Below are positions 10,617-22,854 of a DNA stretch of 64,000 nt, piece by piece. The stretch is taken from positions 683,857-747,856 of the forward strand of contig PDHQ01000001.1 in the NCBI GenBank assembly GCA_003339415.1, read 5' to 3'. Position 1 is the first letter of the stretch, and each line of letters begins with the position of its first letter. Below the pieces are notes generated by a model. The model saw only the letters and a program-made list of their open reading frames with translations. It was not told where the DNA came from and did not search any database. The position numbers were made by a program, and so were the translations under genes. The stretch comes from Ophiocordyceps camponoti-saundersi (nom. inval.). Lineage: Eukaryota; Ascomycota; Sordariomycetes; Hypocreales; Ophiocordycipitaceae.

Positions 10617-12523
10617 GAGATGGAGGGGAGAGGAGAGGAAGGATGAATGGAGATTGTAGTGTAGAGGATAGAGGAGGAGGAGGAGGAGGGAGAGAAAAGA
10701 AAAAGGAGTGAGAAAATGAGAGAATGAGGAAGAAAAGAAGAGAGGAGAGAAGAGAGAAAAAAAGAGAGAGAGAGAGAGACAACGAGAGAATAGATGATCC
10801 AGGCCCGAGCCCTGTCGGATTCGAAGATACCGTGCACCACCACCACTACAGCCATAATAAGGCAGCCACCCTCCCCTCCCATCCGCTCCCTCTCCTCACT
10901 CTCACTTCCCTCCCCCCCCCTCCCCTGGTCGGATGCAGAAGTGAGGCGACAGACTCTCAATCCTTTTTAATCCTTTTCAATAAAGGAACCCTACTATATA
11001 GGTACCTACCAGCCCAGGTATCTATACGGATATAGTATGCAGTAGGTAGAGTAGAGTATGTAGGAGGCATGCAGCCATCTCTTCGCGGTGCTCTTCCCAA
11101 CATGGACAATCCAGTAGCAGAGCAGCGGTTCGTGCGCGTCTAAAAGCACGGCTATCAAGAAACGAGATGAAAGAGCTGGTCTGCTTTGCAAGTTACATAC
11201 AAGGCTCATGATATCGTCACTGCGCCCTTCTCATTCGTCGTATCCTCCCCTTCCGTTGCAACGCTTCTTTTTTTTCGGGACTGTGCCCGCTTACAGGCGC
11301 CCATGATGGCGTAGAAAGTTGGGGCGGAAAGCTTACCTTGTCTCTACTTACCAAGACAGAGGAGGAAGACCCTTTTTGCCATGTATACGTGCGTTGTGCG
11401 TCTGTTGTGTGTATCGTGAAGGCGGAAAATAAAAGTGGCTTATTATTAATCCGCGAGACAGATATAACATCACCTTGACATCATGTTAAAGCGATACCTG
11501 GAAACAAGAGAGTCGCCAATCTGGTCTCAAAGTCATCGTCTAATAAAGCCATCCTCCCATCCTTGTGTGGACGCACTGTATCCGTATCACGAGGTGAACG
11601 CTTTCCGTCATATCGATTGGATGCCTACTATCCACAGCTGTTAGCCCTCTGCGTCCGTGTGTATCCGTACCGAGTATCCGTATGTATATACAAATCGGGG
11701 AAGAGAGAGGGGGCAGGGAGATTACTCTACGACAAAGACAGAGACCCTTTTCCTTGCCTCACCCGTGGGCCGTGGGTCAGATGGTTCTGTTGCAACGGCG
11801 CATGCGAATACCTACAGGCTACATGTACCTGCTCATGTAAATAGATATGTATGTGCGTAAACACATACATATGTATGTGTGTCTAGGTAGCAGTGTAATT
11901 TTAAGAAGAAGCTCCTATCCATCATCCCATCCATCCATGATCCATTTCATCCAATCGCTTCATATATGCACGTCCAGGCACTCTGCAGTTGGGCAGGTAG
12001 GTAGGTATTAGGTAAGGATCCTTCACCGGCTGCTGCCGTCTCCACCCGACCCGCCGGCCCACGGCTCACGGCCCCTCCCGCTCGGCCCCACAGATCAACC
12101 CTCCCGCAGCCGAGGCCGCCCGGATCTTCCCCTTTATCTTCCCCAAGTCTTTGTACATACATACCTACCTACATGTAATGGATTCATATAATGGAATCAC
12201 ATCATGACCCTATATTCTATTCAGCTCTTCGTCCTGGTCATCTATTCATCTATCCATCGGCATAATTAGAAATGTCTAATGCCTTACTAAACTACCTACC
12301 TAGGAAGACAACAAACCTCTCTCATATCGACGCCCTCCGGCAAAACTAACAACCTCGGCCTCCTATCCTTCAGCCCTCAGGCTAGATTCTGGCTTCGGCT
12401 TCTGACTCTCACCAGCTGCCCCCTTTAGCCAACCCTCCGTTAGCTTACCACCTTATACCAGTAACCGTACAAGTCAGTCAGGCACGTACCTTTTCTATCA
12501 ACCGTCGTCCAATAACGATAACA
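10617..12523. other. Intergenic, 1.9 kb, no gene seen
   Basis: GA-rich low complexity runs to about 10,790. After it comes unique DNA with several TAGGTAGG/CCTACCTA tetramer patches (about 10,997, 11,993-12,008, 12,162-12,175, 12,289-12,302). The right end is the 3' flank of the anoctamin gene. No frame shows domain features or a convincing exon structure. Confidence 0.55.
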
Positions 12524-14970
12524 TCATCGGCGCCGCGCTGCCGTTGCCAGAAGCTGTTGAACCAGCCATCTCATCAGTACGTCTTGACTCTTGAGCAAAC
12601 AATCATATCCGCTCATAGAGCGAGGGGAAAAAATGGACACCCACATATCCTCGGCAGAACTCTCCCCCGAAATCGACGCCTTCCGGGCCTCCTCCTCGAG
12701 CATCTCCCTCGTCACCTTCTCCGTCTTCGTTTCTTCGGCCTTGTGTCCATCTCCGTCGATGCCGCGCATGCTTTCCTGGAGCAGTCTCCTCTTCATCTGG
12801 TATCTCTCTCGTCGCTCCCGCTGCAGGCCAGGGCTGTCCATCTTGCTCATGACGTAGCGCACCGCCAGCTGCACTAGCAAGTAAAGGTGCTCCGCCAGCG
12901 CGACGCTGACAAGCCCCCCCCATGCCGTCAGCGTCGTCGCCGCCTCCGGCCCGTGCTGCGAACGATGACTGCAGAGGTAGACGATGGCCCCGCTAGTGAT
13001 GCTGCCAAGCCACGAGAGGAAGCCGAGAGCCGTCAGCCACGGCCCGATCGAGTCAGATCGCCACGGGATAGGTCGCTTGCAGCTGATGGCAATCTTGAGC
13101 GCGTCTGACCGCAGCTCGACCCAGTTGTTGACCAGGAAGCAGCAGGCCGCCAAGGGCCATGCTACAGAGAACAGCGAAAGGTAGCCTGGTGACATATGTA
13201 TATGATCAGTCAGTCCGACGTCGAGTGGGGAGAGACGGCGGGGATAAAGAGAGCCCACCGTATTGCATGACCATCTCTCTGTAATCATCCGTCACGTCGT
13301 ACTCCTCCAGGAGACACTCTTCCCTGACTCGCTTCAAGAAATCGGCCTCTTCCTCATCGTCTTGCTCTTGCGGCCCGGGACCCCTGACCTGGAACTCCTG
13401 TGCCTTGACGACGGCCTTGTGCGTCAAGTAAGGCACGACGACTTCGGTCGCGAAATTCACAATCTGCGCCGTTACCGTGATATAAAACATCTGGCTGCCT
13501 ATACGCTGCGGGTTGATGCTGAACTGCTGCGTCGGCAGAGTCTTGCCGCCCATGCTGACCACCGCCTGCGCCGTTTTTCGCCAAAACTCGAGCAGGGGCG
13601 TAAGAGTCTCGCCAAACGGGATGTAGACAAAAGTGGTGAAGAGCAAGGCCATGTACGAAGTGAAGAAGTTGAGGACAAATTGCTTCTGTACCAGAGCCGC
13701 GTGGTATGCTGGAAAACCACTGTAAGTATAAAGACAAGCCTCGCAAAAGGGAAGAAACAGGAGAGAGTGTTTACCGTCGATCGTCTCATAATTCTCTCTC
13801 TCCGTCAATACAGTAGCCGCACGCATGAGTATAGAAGAAAAGGTTGGCGTCAAGACGACGAGGACGACGGTAGGCAAGAAAGCCAAGTATTGCTTGAACG
13901 GACCATCATACACCTCGTTGATGAAGATCTCGAGCGAGTTGCAAAAGACGACGAGCCCGCCGAGAACGACGATGCTGGCAATGGCAAAAGGGATCTGGAG
14001 CAGCTGGGTTTGAAGCCGCTTGATGTAAGGATATACCTTGCGCGGCTCACCCGTGACGGGATCCTCGGCCTCAAACTCCCACCGGAAGCCGGGACGCTGA
14101 TGTTGGATGGAAGAGACGCCGCGGACGCCCCATTGAACCGCCAGGTCGACCTCCTTCTTCTTCCAGTACTCGAAGAAGACGACGGACCAGAGGCCGCAGC
14201 CGAGAGCATACGTGTAAGAGAACTGGCCAAGCAGCAGCCAAGCAGCGAAGCCAAGAGCAGCGGGAAAGACGATAAAGGTCGAGTAGCTTCGCAAGAAGGC
14301 AAAGTACAAGGCGACGCTCTCGCCAAACTTATTGCGAATCTCGTCAATGTCACGCTGCTCGAGAAACTGCTTCTGACTCCATTTCTGGATCCAAGCCCGA
14401 TTGAAGGCCTGGTCGCGAAGGGGGAAAACAGATTGGACAAAGGAAGACGTTCCCACGCCCGCGCCGCCCTCGTTAACCGGCTGCGTGATGAGCTGATAGA
14501 CGATCCGTAGCCTCTCGGCCTCCGTCACGGCATCTTCTTCGAGGGCGCGGGCCGCGTCCGCCTCGGGTCCGGCCGTGCGCACGCCATGGAGCCAGTCTTG
14601 CATGCGCGAGCGTCGAACCTGTTGTGCGAGGCGGCGGGCGGATGCGGCGCGGACGAAGATGAGGAGAGAGTCGCTGTCGCCTCCTCGTCGAACCGTTGTG
14701 CTGAGGCCGACGCTCGAGAGGGCCTGTATAGCTTGGATGAAGGCGGCTTCTGCTTGAGGGTGTCCTGCGAGGTTGCCATGTTCAGCTGAGGTCAAAACAT
14801 GTTGGCGGTCGAGAGAGCGGCATACCTTGAGGCGGCACCTTGAAGTGTATGACGTAGTCGACGCTGCGAGGCTCATCCTTGGTCAGCCTCGTCACATGGA
14901 TAGACTGCCTGGGCAGAGGGTCATGTCACCCCAGATTGTGCTGTCCGCTGCCCTTAGTGAAGCTCGCCAT
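12524..14970 (-). CDS. Anoctamin/TMEM16 family Ca2+-activated lipid scramblase
   Basis: Fungal TMEM16 protein, the group of the structurally solved Nectria scramblase and yeast Ist2. It moves phospholipids between leaflets in a Ca2+-dependent way at the ER or plasma membrane. Proposed exons: 14970-14930, 14887-14826, 14764-13775, 13708-13259 and 13185-12524, all in frame, giving about 734 residues, very close to the Nectria length. Landmarks in order are DWLHGVR, KFGESVALYFAFLRSY, FFEYWKKKEVDLAVQWGVRG, ITGEP-like VTGEPRKVYP, CNSLEIFINEVY, QKQFVLNFFTSYMALLFT and FSVAWPLAACCFLVNNWVELR, which together cover the ten-helix core. The last exon may hold one more intron near 12,640 (GAGGATAT before a GTGGGT donor), so the C terminus is uncertain. 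The first intron (42 nt) is short and its acceptor is a guess. Confidence 0.9.
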
Positions 14971-15432
14971 GATGGGAAGGAAGAGAAACGCAATGAGCTT
15001 TACGCGGCTGTGACGATGGGAAGAGAAAGGAAGACGAAGAAGATGGGGAATGAAGAAAAAGGGGGTTGAGGGGTTGTTGGTCGGGGGTCCAGACCAAACG
15101 ACGTCATCTGCTCGAACCTTGGAAGCTTCAGCAGGCTCTGCCCCTGTAGCCAATCCTGGTAGCCAGCCCCTGTACTCTTCAGAGATCCCTGCAAGCCCAA
15201 GCCCAAGCCTAAGCCCCCCCTGTAGCAGCCACCAACCTCCCCCCAGCTAAACTCCTACCTATGGCGGATCCAGCTCATCCGTCTCATCTCTCAAGCAAGC
15301 CTCATCCTCGAAAGCCAACCCCATCTATGTGTCCTTAATCCACTAGGTATCCATGCTATCATCCCGCCCATCTCGAAATCGACGTATATAAGCAAAAGCA
15401 TCAGCCTTTGTTCGAAACGCCTGCAAAAATCC
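14971..15432. other. Divergent promoter region between anoctamin and metallophosphoesterase
   Basis: 462 bp between two start codons pointing away from each other. No gene is seen. It contains a C-rich tract around 15,185-15,245 and a TATA-like element close to the rightward gene. Confidence 0.6.
15385..15392 (+). promoter_or_regulatory. TATA-like element TATATAAG
   Basis: It sits 41-48 bp upstream of the metallophosphoesterase ATG, on its coding strand. The short distance implies a short leader or initiation just downstream. Confidence 0.45.
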
Positions 15433-16541
15433 ATGAGCTTCCTCAATGACCTCGGCCTCCGTCGCCGCACTGCCTACGACCGACCCGCTCCCCTCGATTA
15501 CCTGTTCATCTCTCCTCTCGTCCTGACAGCGACTCTACTATACCGGCTATTTCTCTACCTGCGCGGCCGACCAAGCCTGCGTCCTCCCAGCGACCAGCTC
15601 CCCGTTCGGATCGTCTGCATATCCGACACGCACGATCGAACCGTCCAAGTACCTCCAGGCGACGTCGTCGTCCACGCCGGCGACCTTACCAACAACGGTG
15701 CCGCGTCGGATATCCAGGCTCAGCTCGACTGGCTTAAGACGTTGCCCCATCGTGTTAAGATCGTCGTCGCAGGGAATCATGACCGTTTCTTCGATCCCGA
15801 GGCCCGTATCCCCGATGACGTCGACTCTCAAGCTAGCCTTGATCTCGACGGCTTGACCTATCTCCAAGATGACACGTCCGTTCAGGAGATCAAGGGTCGA
15901 CGAATCGTCTTCTTCGGATCGCCTCACATCCCTCGTCGCGATTCCAGCTGCTTCGCGTGAGTCTTTTTGCCCCTTCCTTCCGGCTATCCCGCCATGCACC
16001 TGACACGACGCACGACTAGCTTCCAATACCCGCCATCGACGCCTCCTTGGTTCAGTAGAGTCCCTCCCCAAACGGACGTTCTCGTGACCCATGGGCCACC
16101 CGTAGGTGTCAAAGGCCCTTTCACAAAATATAATAACATCTTCTATCTTCCCCCTGCTGAGCTTCAGTATAGAAAAACCATCTCGACCTCGGCCTCGGAT
16201 GCCCCGGTCTCCTCCGCGAGATATGGCGTATCCGTCCACGCCTCCACGTCTTTGGCCACATCCACAGCGCCTACGGCACCGAGCCCGTCTACTTTGACGG
16301 CCTCCAGGCTACATACGAGCGCATTCTGTCCCGCCCTGCCGGACCCTTGGCCGATCTCATTCCCAGTCGCAAGTGGCTCGACCTAATTCAGCTTATCTCT
16401 CAAGGCGTCGGCGGCCTTGCTTGCGATTGGCTCAAGGCCGGGTCGGGCAGCAATGACCAAGGCGGCCTGCTGGTCAACGCCGCGCAGGCGTTCGAGACGA
16501 CAAACCTCGTCAAGAGCCGTGCCATCGTTGTCGACTTGTAG
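15433..16541 (+). CDS. Membrane-anchored metallophosphoesterase (MPPED-like)
   Basis: Three exons: 15433-15956, 16020-16101 and 16173-16541 (phases 2 and 0; donors GTGAGT and GTAGGT; acceptors CTAG and TATAG), giving 324 residues. Metal-ligand motifs of the calcineurin-like phosphoesterase fold appear in order: CISDTHD near residue 63, HAGDLTNN near 83, VAGNHDRF near 113, LVTHGPP near 197 and VFGHIHSAYG near 230. A hydrophobic segment at about residues 23-43 (LDYLFISPLVLTATLLYRLF) suggests an N-terminal membrane anchor. The substrate cannot be told from sequence; fungal relatives are annotated only as Ser/Thr phosphatase-like or phosphodiesterase-like. Without removing both introns the protein would lose its last two metal sites, which supports the splicing model. 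Confidence 0.87.
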
Positions 16542-17260
16542 ATATGGATCTCTCCGTCACATTTACTTTGGGATATCAAAGGCTGTACTGGATGTACGTG
16601 GGAGGTGTTGAGCTGTCCATTTTGATTCACTATTACTCATAGAGACTCGTTCAGGATAAGGAGATGCTAAGTGCCAGGACCAGAGAGGGCAGATCTATCC
16701 GCGAGTGAAGTCGAGGCATCCCAGCTCCCCTCAAGGCTCTCGCTGAAGTCTTCCAGTCGCTCTCCTCGATGCCAACGGCAAATTCCTGATCCAATTTAAC
16801 GATGAGTTGCCATAATGTTCGTTCCGACACGCGCAGTTGTCCAAGATAACTACCCACTCACCCACAACCCTCCCTCCTCTTCACCGAGGCGCATGTTCAC
16901 CACAAACTCATACGTAACTACATAATATTCTCCTCCGCCAGCGTCATTTCCTCCACGCTAAGAGAACCGGCTCAGCCCGCCCAGCCCTTGTCAATATAAA
17001 CCTACAGCCGTCAATGTCTTCCTCCTCCTCGTCTTGGCCAACAAACAAAGAAAACAACAGAAATCAACACCGAGACAAAGAATTTCATCCAGGTAAAAAA
17101 AAAAGGGCGACAAGGCTAGGTATCTCAGTAAACAGACAAGGAAACAAAAGAGGCGGCTCGACCCCCGTTCTCTCTCTCCTCCCCTTCTCGTCTCCCCATA
17201 TTGTGCTTTGCGTTCGTCGTCATCGTCAGCGGAGTCAAAATCAAGCTTACCACTTTCTCT
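16542..17260. other. Convergent intergenic region, 0.7 kb
   Basis: It lies between the 3' ends of the metallophosphoesterase and the GH16-WSC gene. No domain-bearing frame is seen. There is an A run at about 17,097-17,104. Confidence 0.55.
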
Positions 17261-19847
17261 TCACCAAAGCATGGCCGCCATCAGAGCGGCAGCGCCCAGT
17301 ATCAGCACCGGACAAGCCCGCGCCCGAGCCGCCGTAGCAACCAGCCGGATCGAGTATACCTTTGTCGGCTTGGCTTGCAGGCTCGCCGCGGAATTGTGTC
17401 CGCCGCGTTGATCGGCGATGTAAACTGGGCTTGGTTTTGGATCCGGGCCTGTTGCCTGCGCCGCCGTACAGTGCGGGTACTCACCGCTCTCAGCCTCCCT
17501 GTGTTTGGCCTCTACCGAGTCCTCTTCCGGCATGTGTAAAAGTTCTGGCGCCTCGGATAGTCTCGGTCCATCTGAAAGTTGTGAATCCTCTGACAGCTCC
17601 GAGCCCTGCACGAGTTCTGGTGCCTCTGACGGGCTTGAATCATCCGGAAGCTCTGCTGCCTCGGATAACCTCGAATCCTCCAGAGACTCCGATGTCTGTG
17701 AGAGCCTCGAATTCTCCAAAAGATCTCCTGGTTCCTCGGACGGTCTCGGATCCCGCAACAGCTCCGGTGCCTCGGAAGATGCCGGCTCCGAATCCCCCGA
17801 AGAAGGAAGAAGAAGCCCGCCCGGTGCGTTCTGAGGCCTCGGCTCCGGGATAGGATCCGCCATCTCCGCCTCTTCAGTTGCGGGACGGACGTCTTCTGAC
17901 CCCGCCGGGAGAGGCCACATCTGCGGCGCCCCTTCTCGATCACGTCCGGCGTCTGTTTCGGTCAACTGGCCCTTGTCCGCCGTCATCTCAGGTCTGATCG
18001 GTAGCCTCGTCACCTCTGCGTGGGCAGGAGTGCTCCCTGACGTCGTCAACGGATGGACTCTCCTGTAGGCCGTGTGGCTGATGGGTAGCATCTCGCTCAA
18101 GCCGGCGCCCTTGAACGGCGGTGGCAGAGGAGGTGATACGGGAACCGCCACGGCAGCGTACAAGCTGACGAGGTCGCTACCGCTGAGGCCCCTTCGCTGG
18201 TTAGTCGCCTCTATCTCGCTGCTGCTGGATGATGAGTTTGTAAAGGGCATAGATGCAAATCTCAAGCCTCTCTCTGTATCAGCGCCGTTACGATCGCCGC
18301 TGCTAACGGTGCCGCCGCCAACGACAACAGCCGCTTGACGATGGCCGCCGCAAAACTCATCCTTGTTTCCCGGACACGGATCATCGCAGATAGCAGCCTC
18401 CTGAGGGGTCGCCGCCCGCGTCTCCCCGTCAAGAGAGTCGGCGCAGAGACAGTTGCCATCGACGGTGGCGGCAAACTTTCGTCCGTCGCAGGCGTCGATG
18501 CAAATCTCGAGCGTCATCTGTGAGCTTTCCACGACATGGCTGAACGTCTTGAAGCCGTTGAGCGAACCGAAGCAGCCAAGGTAGGCATATCTGCCGATTC
18601 GAGACGGGTTGACAGCCGCTACCGGGTTTGGCAGCTCGTCGAGACTCATTAGCGGCATGCTCGTCCTCGTCGTCGTCGGGCTGGCCACCGCCGTGGAGCT
18701 GGTCACCGTCGTCGGGCCGGTAGTCACGGGCTTCGGGCCGATCACCGTCTTCGGGCTGTTCACCGTCGTCTTGCTGGAGTGCGACGGCGGCGGCGGCGGC
18801 GGCGAGGCAGCACGGCCATCCGTCAACCGGTACGTGTCGATATATCGGACGTCCCAGTACGCGTTCGCAAAGGCTTGCGGCGAACTCGCCACGTATTCGG
18901 AGCACGTCGGCGCAAAGACGTTGCACTGGTCTGTTTTGCCCCAGACGGCGTTGCCCCAGTCGCCGCAGAAGTTCTGTCTCGCCATGTCAATCGAGATCTT
19001 CCCCCTCTTCGTCCTCGGGGATGGGGCTGGAAGAACCACGTACAATGTTGATGACCAGCTTCATGTTCTTGAAAAAGGAGTCGACGGCGCACTTGGAACC
19101 GCCAAATACCGCAACAGGATGCTTCCATCTCTTGGGATCGGGACGCTTCGCCTCGATATCCGCCGGGATATCGCCTCGTGGGAAGTGCCAGACTTTGATG
19201 TGCCCCGAGTCCCAGAGCATGGCGTAAACGCCTCCATTGGCGGCGTTGAAGCCATCTCCATACGATGTCGTCTCGTTGAGAGGCGAGCTGAAGCCGCAGC
19301 CGATGTTTTGAGATCCGACGGCGCATTTCGTTCCGGACATGGTGCCGGAATAGGGGCTGTCCGACGACGACTCCAGTACGCAGCCTTCAACGGTATGAGC
19401 CGTAATCGCGTTTCTATGCAACGTATTGACGCCTTCGATTATGTCCACTTCGCCCCCCTTGGGCCACTCAGAACCATATGCCCAAACTGCACGTCGTACG
19501 TTAGATCAAACGAGGCGGAGCGGGGCGCTCAACTTACAAGCAGGCCACAGACCGCACTGCGATGGCGGCATGTGAAGAAAGTCGGAGATGAAGAGACCAT
19601 GGTTGTACGTCTCCTTGCTCTCGAGCCTGATGCTCGGCCGACCTTCATGGGGACTGTAGCGGTGCTGGTGATCGACCTTGAGCCGGACCACGCCTGTATT
19701 CTCGTCGACGGAAAACAACCCCTTGGCCTCGGCGTTGGCCCTGCTCTGGTAGGCCACCGAGCCATGCGAGGGATCGACGCCGTCGAACCAGTCGAAGCCG
19801 TTGAGTAGAGATTGTCCCGCAAATGATGATGTCAACGCGTACGCCAT
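17261..19847 (-). CDS. GH16 beta-glucanase-type enzyme with WSC domain and C-terminal hydrophobic tail
   Basis: Three exons: 19847-19538, 19486-19044 and 18973-17261 (phases 1 and 0), giving 821 residues. Residues 1-290 form a fungal GH16 domain with the catalytic motif GGEVDIIEG, whose two Glu flank an Asp, near residue 115. It likely acts on beta-1,3(4)-glucan in the wall or outside the cell. A WSC domain follows at about residues 345-440 (YLGCFGSLNGF, CIDACDG, NCLCADSL, DEFCGGH), a Cys-rich putative carbohydrate binder. Next comes a long low-complexity region with degenerate Ser-Glu-Ala-Pro-Glu-Leu-type repeats (about 640-750). The protein ends in a hydrophobic tail (VLILGAAALMAAMLW) that looks like a GPI-anchor signal. 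No signal peptide precedes the mature-like start, which is unexpected and may mean an upstream exon was missed. Confidence 0.85.
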
Positions 19848-20449
19848 GTCTTTCCAGCGTTTTGCAGCACGATGAATTGCGCAGAAGGGAGACTGGCAAG
19901 GGAGCAGGTTGTCATCGATTCTATTATATAGGTCAAGCCCATCTCTTCATCCAGAGTCGCCTCTTTTTCCGACTGGCCTCAACTTGGTCGATCAGGGGAC
20001 CGGGACGAGCCACAGGCTACGGGTGGTCAAGGAATTCGAAGTCAGATGCAGGTCCAAGTCCAGGACTTCGAAGATGACCCGTCTATTCATGATGCCGTTG
20101 TCATCCCACACGAGACACTGTCACATAGCACACAATGAACTGGAGTCACAAAGCCATGAGGCTTCTAACCGTCAACTGACGTCTCGGAATATTGGGTTCC
20201 GTTCGAGACATGTCGGTACCGTCCGGGCTGGCCATAGGACAACGGTCGCCGTTGCTCTCGAAGACTGCTATCTGAGACACGGGGTTGTATGTCTCATGCC
20301 AAGGCAGCGCGGCCCGTTGACCTGGGCTAGCGACAATGTTTTACGTGCCTTGAAGCTGGCGCTCTGTCACGATCCAGATGTGTAGAAGGCATTCTGTGTC
20401 GAAACAGAAAGGCCAAGAAGGAAGTTCTGGTCGTTTCCGCCTCCATCTC
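19848..20449. other. Intergenic: GH16-WSC promoter and PEX12 3' flank
   Basis: About 600 bp. It holds the TATA-like element and the PEX12 downstream region, with no supported gene. Confidence 0.55.
19924..19930 (-). promoter_or_regulatory. TATA-like element TATATAA
   Basis: It lies 77-83 bp upstream of the proposed GH16-WSC ATG on the same strand. This spacing fits transcription starting shortly before that ATG and argues against a distant signal-peptide exon. Confidence 0.4.
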
Positions 20450-21721
20450 CTAGATGATGATGCGCCGCAGTCCGTCGGTGCCGCCCAGAACGCGCTTCCC
20501 GGTGACGGCGCACCGTCCACAGCCGCTTTCCCACTGCCCGGCTCGGTTCTTAACAAAGGCCTCCTGCTTCGGATGTATGCCCTCAACCCAGCGGTGAATA
20601 CAAGAATAGCAATAAACGATGCCAGTCTGACAGGCCGTTGGCGTGACAATATCCTCTTGGCAGATGGGGCATGCCGATGTATCCTGTGGCATCCGCACCA
20701 CGTGTATGGGTAGCATCGAGGGCGTAGCGATTGGGACATCCTGCTCTGTGATGTCGTCGTTGCTGGGCTGCTTTTGATTCGTCACCTCAGCTCCGGCGCC
20801 GCCGAGCCCGGTCTTGGAGCTCGAGAGTACAGGAGGCGGAAGATGGACGTGCTCGGCAGCCTTTTGCGCCAGCTGTTTGGAGAAGTCGGACTGATGCCAC
20901 CACTCGAGAAACTTAAGGGCAAATATGCTCATGGGAAGCAGCACAGAAAGGCTGGACAGCGCCCTGGAGCCCAGCTCACTAGGAGAGAAAACGGATCGTG
21001 GACCCGGGCGAGCAGATATCTTGGGACGCTCAAGCAGCGAATCGATCGCCTGGTAATCGGCCCTTGTCATCCTGCGCAGCCTGGTGCCGATGAGCCACAT
21101 GAAGGGGCTGTGATACGAGGAGCGGTCAAAGAGATAGGCCATGTTAAAGGCCAAGAGGGAAAAGTAGTAGGCAGCGTTGACGCTCGGATAGATGTTGCGA
21201 AGAAACCAGCGATAGTAATGGAGGAACCTGTCGCGAAGAGAGGGGTTGTCGGGCATGCGGGTGTACGCCGAACCGAGTAGGGCTCTGGGCGCATTGATGT
21301 CGTAGCTCTCGTCCAATTTCCTCTTAACATAAGGCAAGCCGACGAGGACAGCCAGGTTCCTCCAGACGTCGGCCGTCGTCAGACGCAGTGTCTCGCTGAC
21401 GAGGCGCGGGGAGGCGATGCTGGCGCGCGGGATCTCTGCGGCCAGGGCCTTTTCGCGCTTGAGCCCATAGAAGTTGTCGGTGAAGGAGCCGCCGCGGGTT
21501 CGCAGGTAATGGCGCTCTACAAGCAGCATCGACAAGGCGTACAGCTCGTCGAAGGAGTTGAGGATCCGTAGCAGATATCTCGGATGCCGCTGAGTGACGA
21601 TGGTGAGGAGGTAGCGGATGGTAGGGGGGAGGAGACCTGATAGCTGCTGCTCCGCAAGCACTTCGAACAGCGACGGCTTGTTATCGTCGAGGGAGCCCCG
21701 GAGGGCGGCGACGAATTCCAT
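20450..21721 (-). CDS. PEX12: Peroxisome assembly protein 12 (peroxin-12, RING E3 component)
   Basis: Intronless, 423 residues. With Pex2 and Pex10 it forms the peroxisomal membrane ubiquitin-ligase channel that recycles the Pex5 import receptor. The N-terminal Pex2/Pex12 domain spans about residues 15-290 ([47 protein letters not shown]). Hydrophobic helices include [17 protein letters not shown] and [18 protein letters not shown]. The C terminus is the atypical Pex12 [12 protein letters not shown], then [14 protein letters not shown] and CAVTGKRV. It keeps only part of the zinc ligands, as is usual for Pex12, which binds a single zinc. Length and order match fungal Pex12. Confidence 0.93.
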   Translation of the reverse strand: MEFVAALRGSLDDNKPSLFEVLAEQQLSGLLPPTIRYLLTIVTQRHPRYLLRILNSFDELYALSMLLVERHYLRTRGGSFTDNFYGLKREKALAAEIPRASIASPRLVSETLRLTTADVWRNLAVLVGLPYVKRKLDESYDINAPRALLGSAYTRMPDNPSLRDRFLHYYRWFLRNIYPSVNAAYYFSLLAFNMAYLFDRSSYHSPFMWLIGTRLRRMTRADYQAIDSLLERPKISARPGPRSVFSPSELGSRALSSLSVLLPMSIFALKFLEWWHQSDFSKQLAQKAAEHVHLPPPVLSSSKTGLGGAGAEVTNQKQPSNDDITEQDVPIATPSMLPIHVVRMPQDTSACPICQEDIVTPTACQTGIVYCYSCIHRWVEGIHPKQEAFVKNRAGQWESGCGRCAVTGKRVLGGTDGLRRIII

Positions 21722-22465
21722 CTCGGGTTTGAACAGATGAGGTTGAGGTTGAGCGCATGAGGTTGAACGGAAGACGGAGGAATAATAAAGGCGTGATGGA
21801 GGCCGGAGACGAAAGCCGGATGAAGCCGGAATTGTGGCTGAGTAATACGGTACCGATCCGGGTTATTTGTACGTCCGAGGCCGACTGACTGTCGCTCTCC
21901 GGCTTCATGAGAAGCAGCTTTTCAGTGCTGCAAAAAACACATGCTGGAAACGCTGAAGAGCCTCGCTGATAATGTTAGTCGATGGGTCTTGATGTTCAGG
22001 AAGACAGCTCGTCATGATCCGAGCAAAAACCTCAGCGTCGACCATGATGACGACGAGCTTGCCGCATATCAGAAGATGCAGATCAAGGCAGTACACACGT
22101 AGATCATCTAAAGCCAGGGAAAGTAAGGCTTCTCCAGAGACCTATAAAGTGGGAAAGTGTCAAGCTCAGTTAATGAAGGGAGAGAAAGTCAATCTGCGGC
22201 ACAGAAAGCTGAATTCCCCAGTCCTACAACACACCTATCTATCTAGCTTAAGAACGTAAGAACCGACCCGACTCTCCCTTGACGTTCCGTCGTTCCCTAA
22301 ACAGGAAACAAAGCCTCCTAAGTCAACAAGAGAAAGGAGAGTAGAAGATAGAACCTACCTCTTTAAATGCCATCCCCTTATTGAAGTGGCAGCATATGTA
22401 TATACGAGTATAGAACCGATCTAAATGTTTATTTGTCTACGCCTGTTCTCGTTTATTGGGTAGGA
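21722..22465. other. Intergenic, 0.74 kb
   Basis: PEX12 promoter side plus the 3' flank of a small secreted-protein candidate. A 63-codon frame on the minus strand at 21,905-22,096 has no support. Confidence 0.5.
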
Positions 22466-22825
22466 CTACCGTAGGAGTGCCCAGTTTGCGTCGACACAAC
22501 GTGCCGATCCTGGCTTGCTGTGGCCCATCGTATGAGGTGACACTTGACCCGGCTTGAACTGAACCTTCGTGTTTGGCTGTGAGAAGGGGTTTTTACCGCT
22601 GCCGCCGAAGAAGGAAGATGAGGCGGACGAGAATCGGCTGCTTGAACCCAACAACGGAGCTGTCGAGCTTGTACTGCCCCCCCGCGCATTTCTGCTGAAC
22701 GGATTGACGTTGCTATCGGGGCCACGTTGGGACTTGGGGAAAACGGGCGTGGAAACCGCATTGCCGGACCAGAGAGCCAGGTTGACGGCCATGGAAGCCA
22801 TGAGGGACATTTTCACGTGATACAT
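22466..22825 (-). CDS. Possible small secreted Ser-rich protein
   Basis: A 119-codon frame not recognised as any family. The first 30 residues look like a signal peptide (MSLMASMAVNLALWSGNAVS with likely cleavage before TPVF, if the internal Met at codon 6 is used). The rest is rich in Ser, Gly, Asn and Pro and contains one Cys. It sits tail-to-tail with nothing and head-to-head with the broken CBM20 gene that begins about 30 bp to the right. It could be a genuine small secreted protein or a chance frame; there is no intron or domain to decide. Confidence 0.35.
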   Translation of the reverse strand: MYHVKMSLMASMAVNLALWSGNAVSTPVFPKSQRGPDSNVNPFSRNARGGSTSSTAPLLGSSSRFSSASSSFFGGSGKNPFSQPNTKVQFKPGQVSPHTMGHSKPGSARCVDANWALLR

Positions 22826-22854
22826 GATGATGATGGTGACGGCTTGAAGCTTTG

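Noticed and set aside
9007..10782. Long minus-strand frame with Pro/Ser-rich N terminus running through the G blocks
   Set aside because: It crosses the N gap, the duplicated segment and homopolymers. Only its part left of 10,248 is real SH3-gene coding, and it ignores two clear introns.
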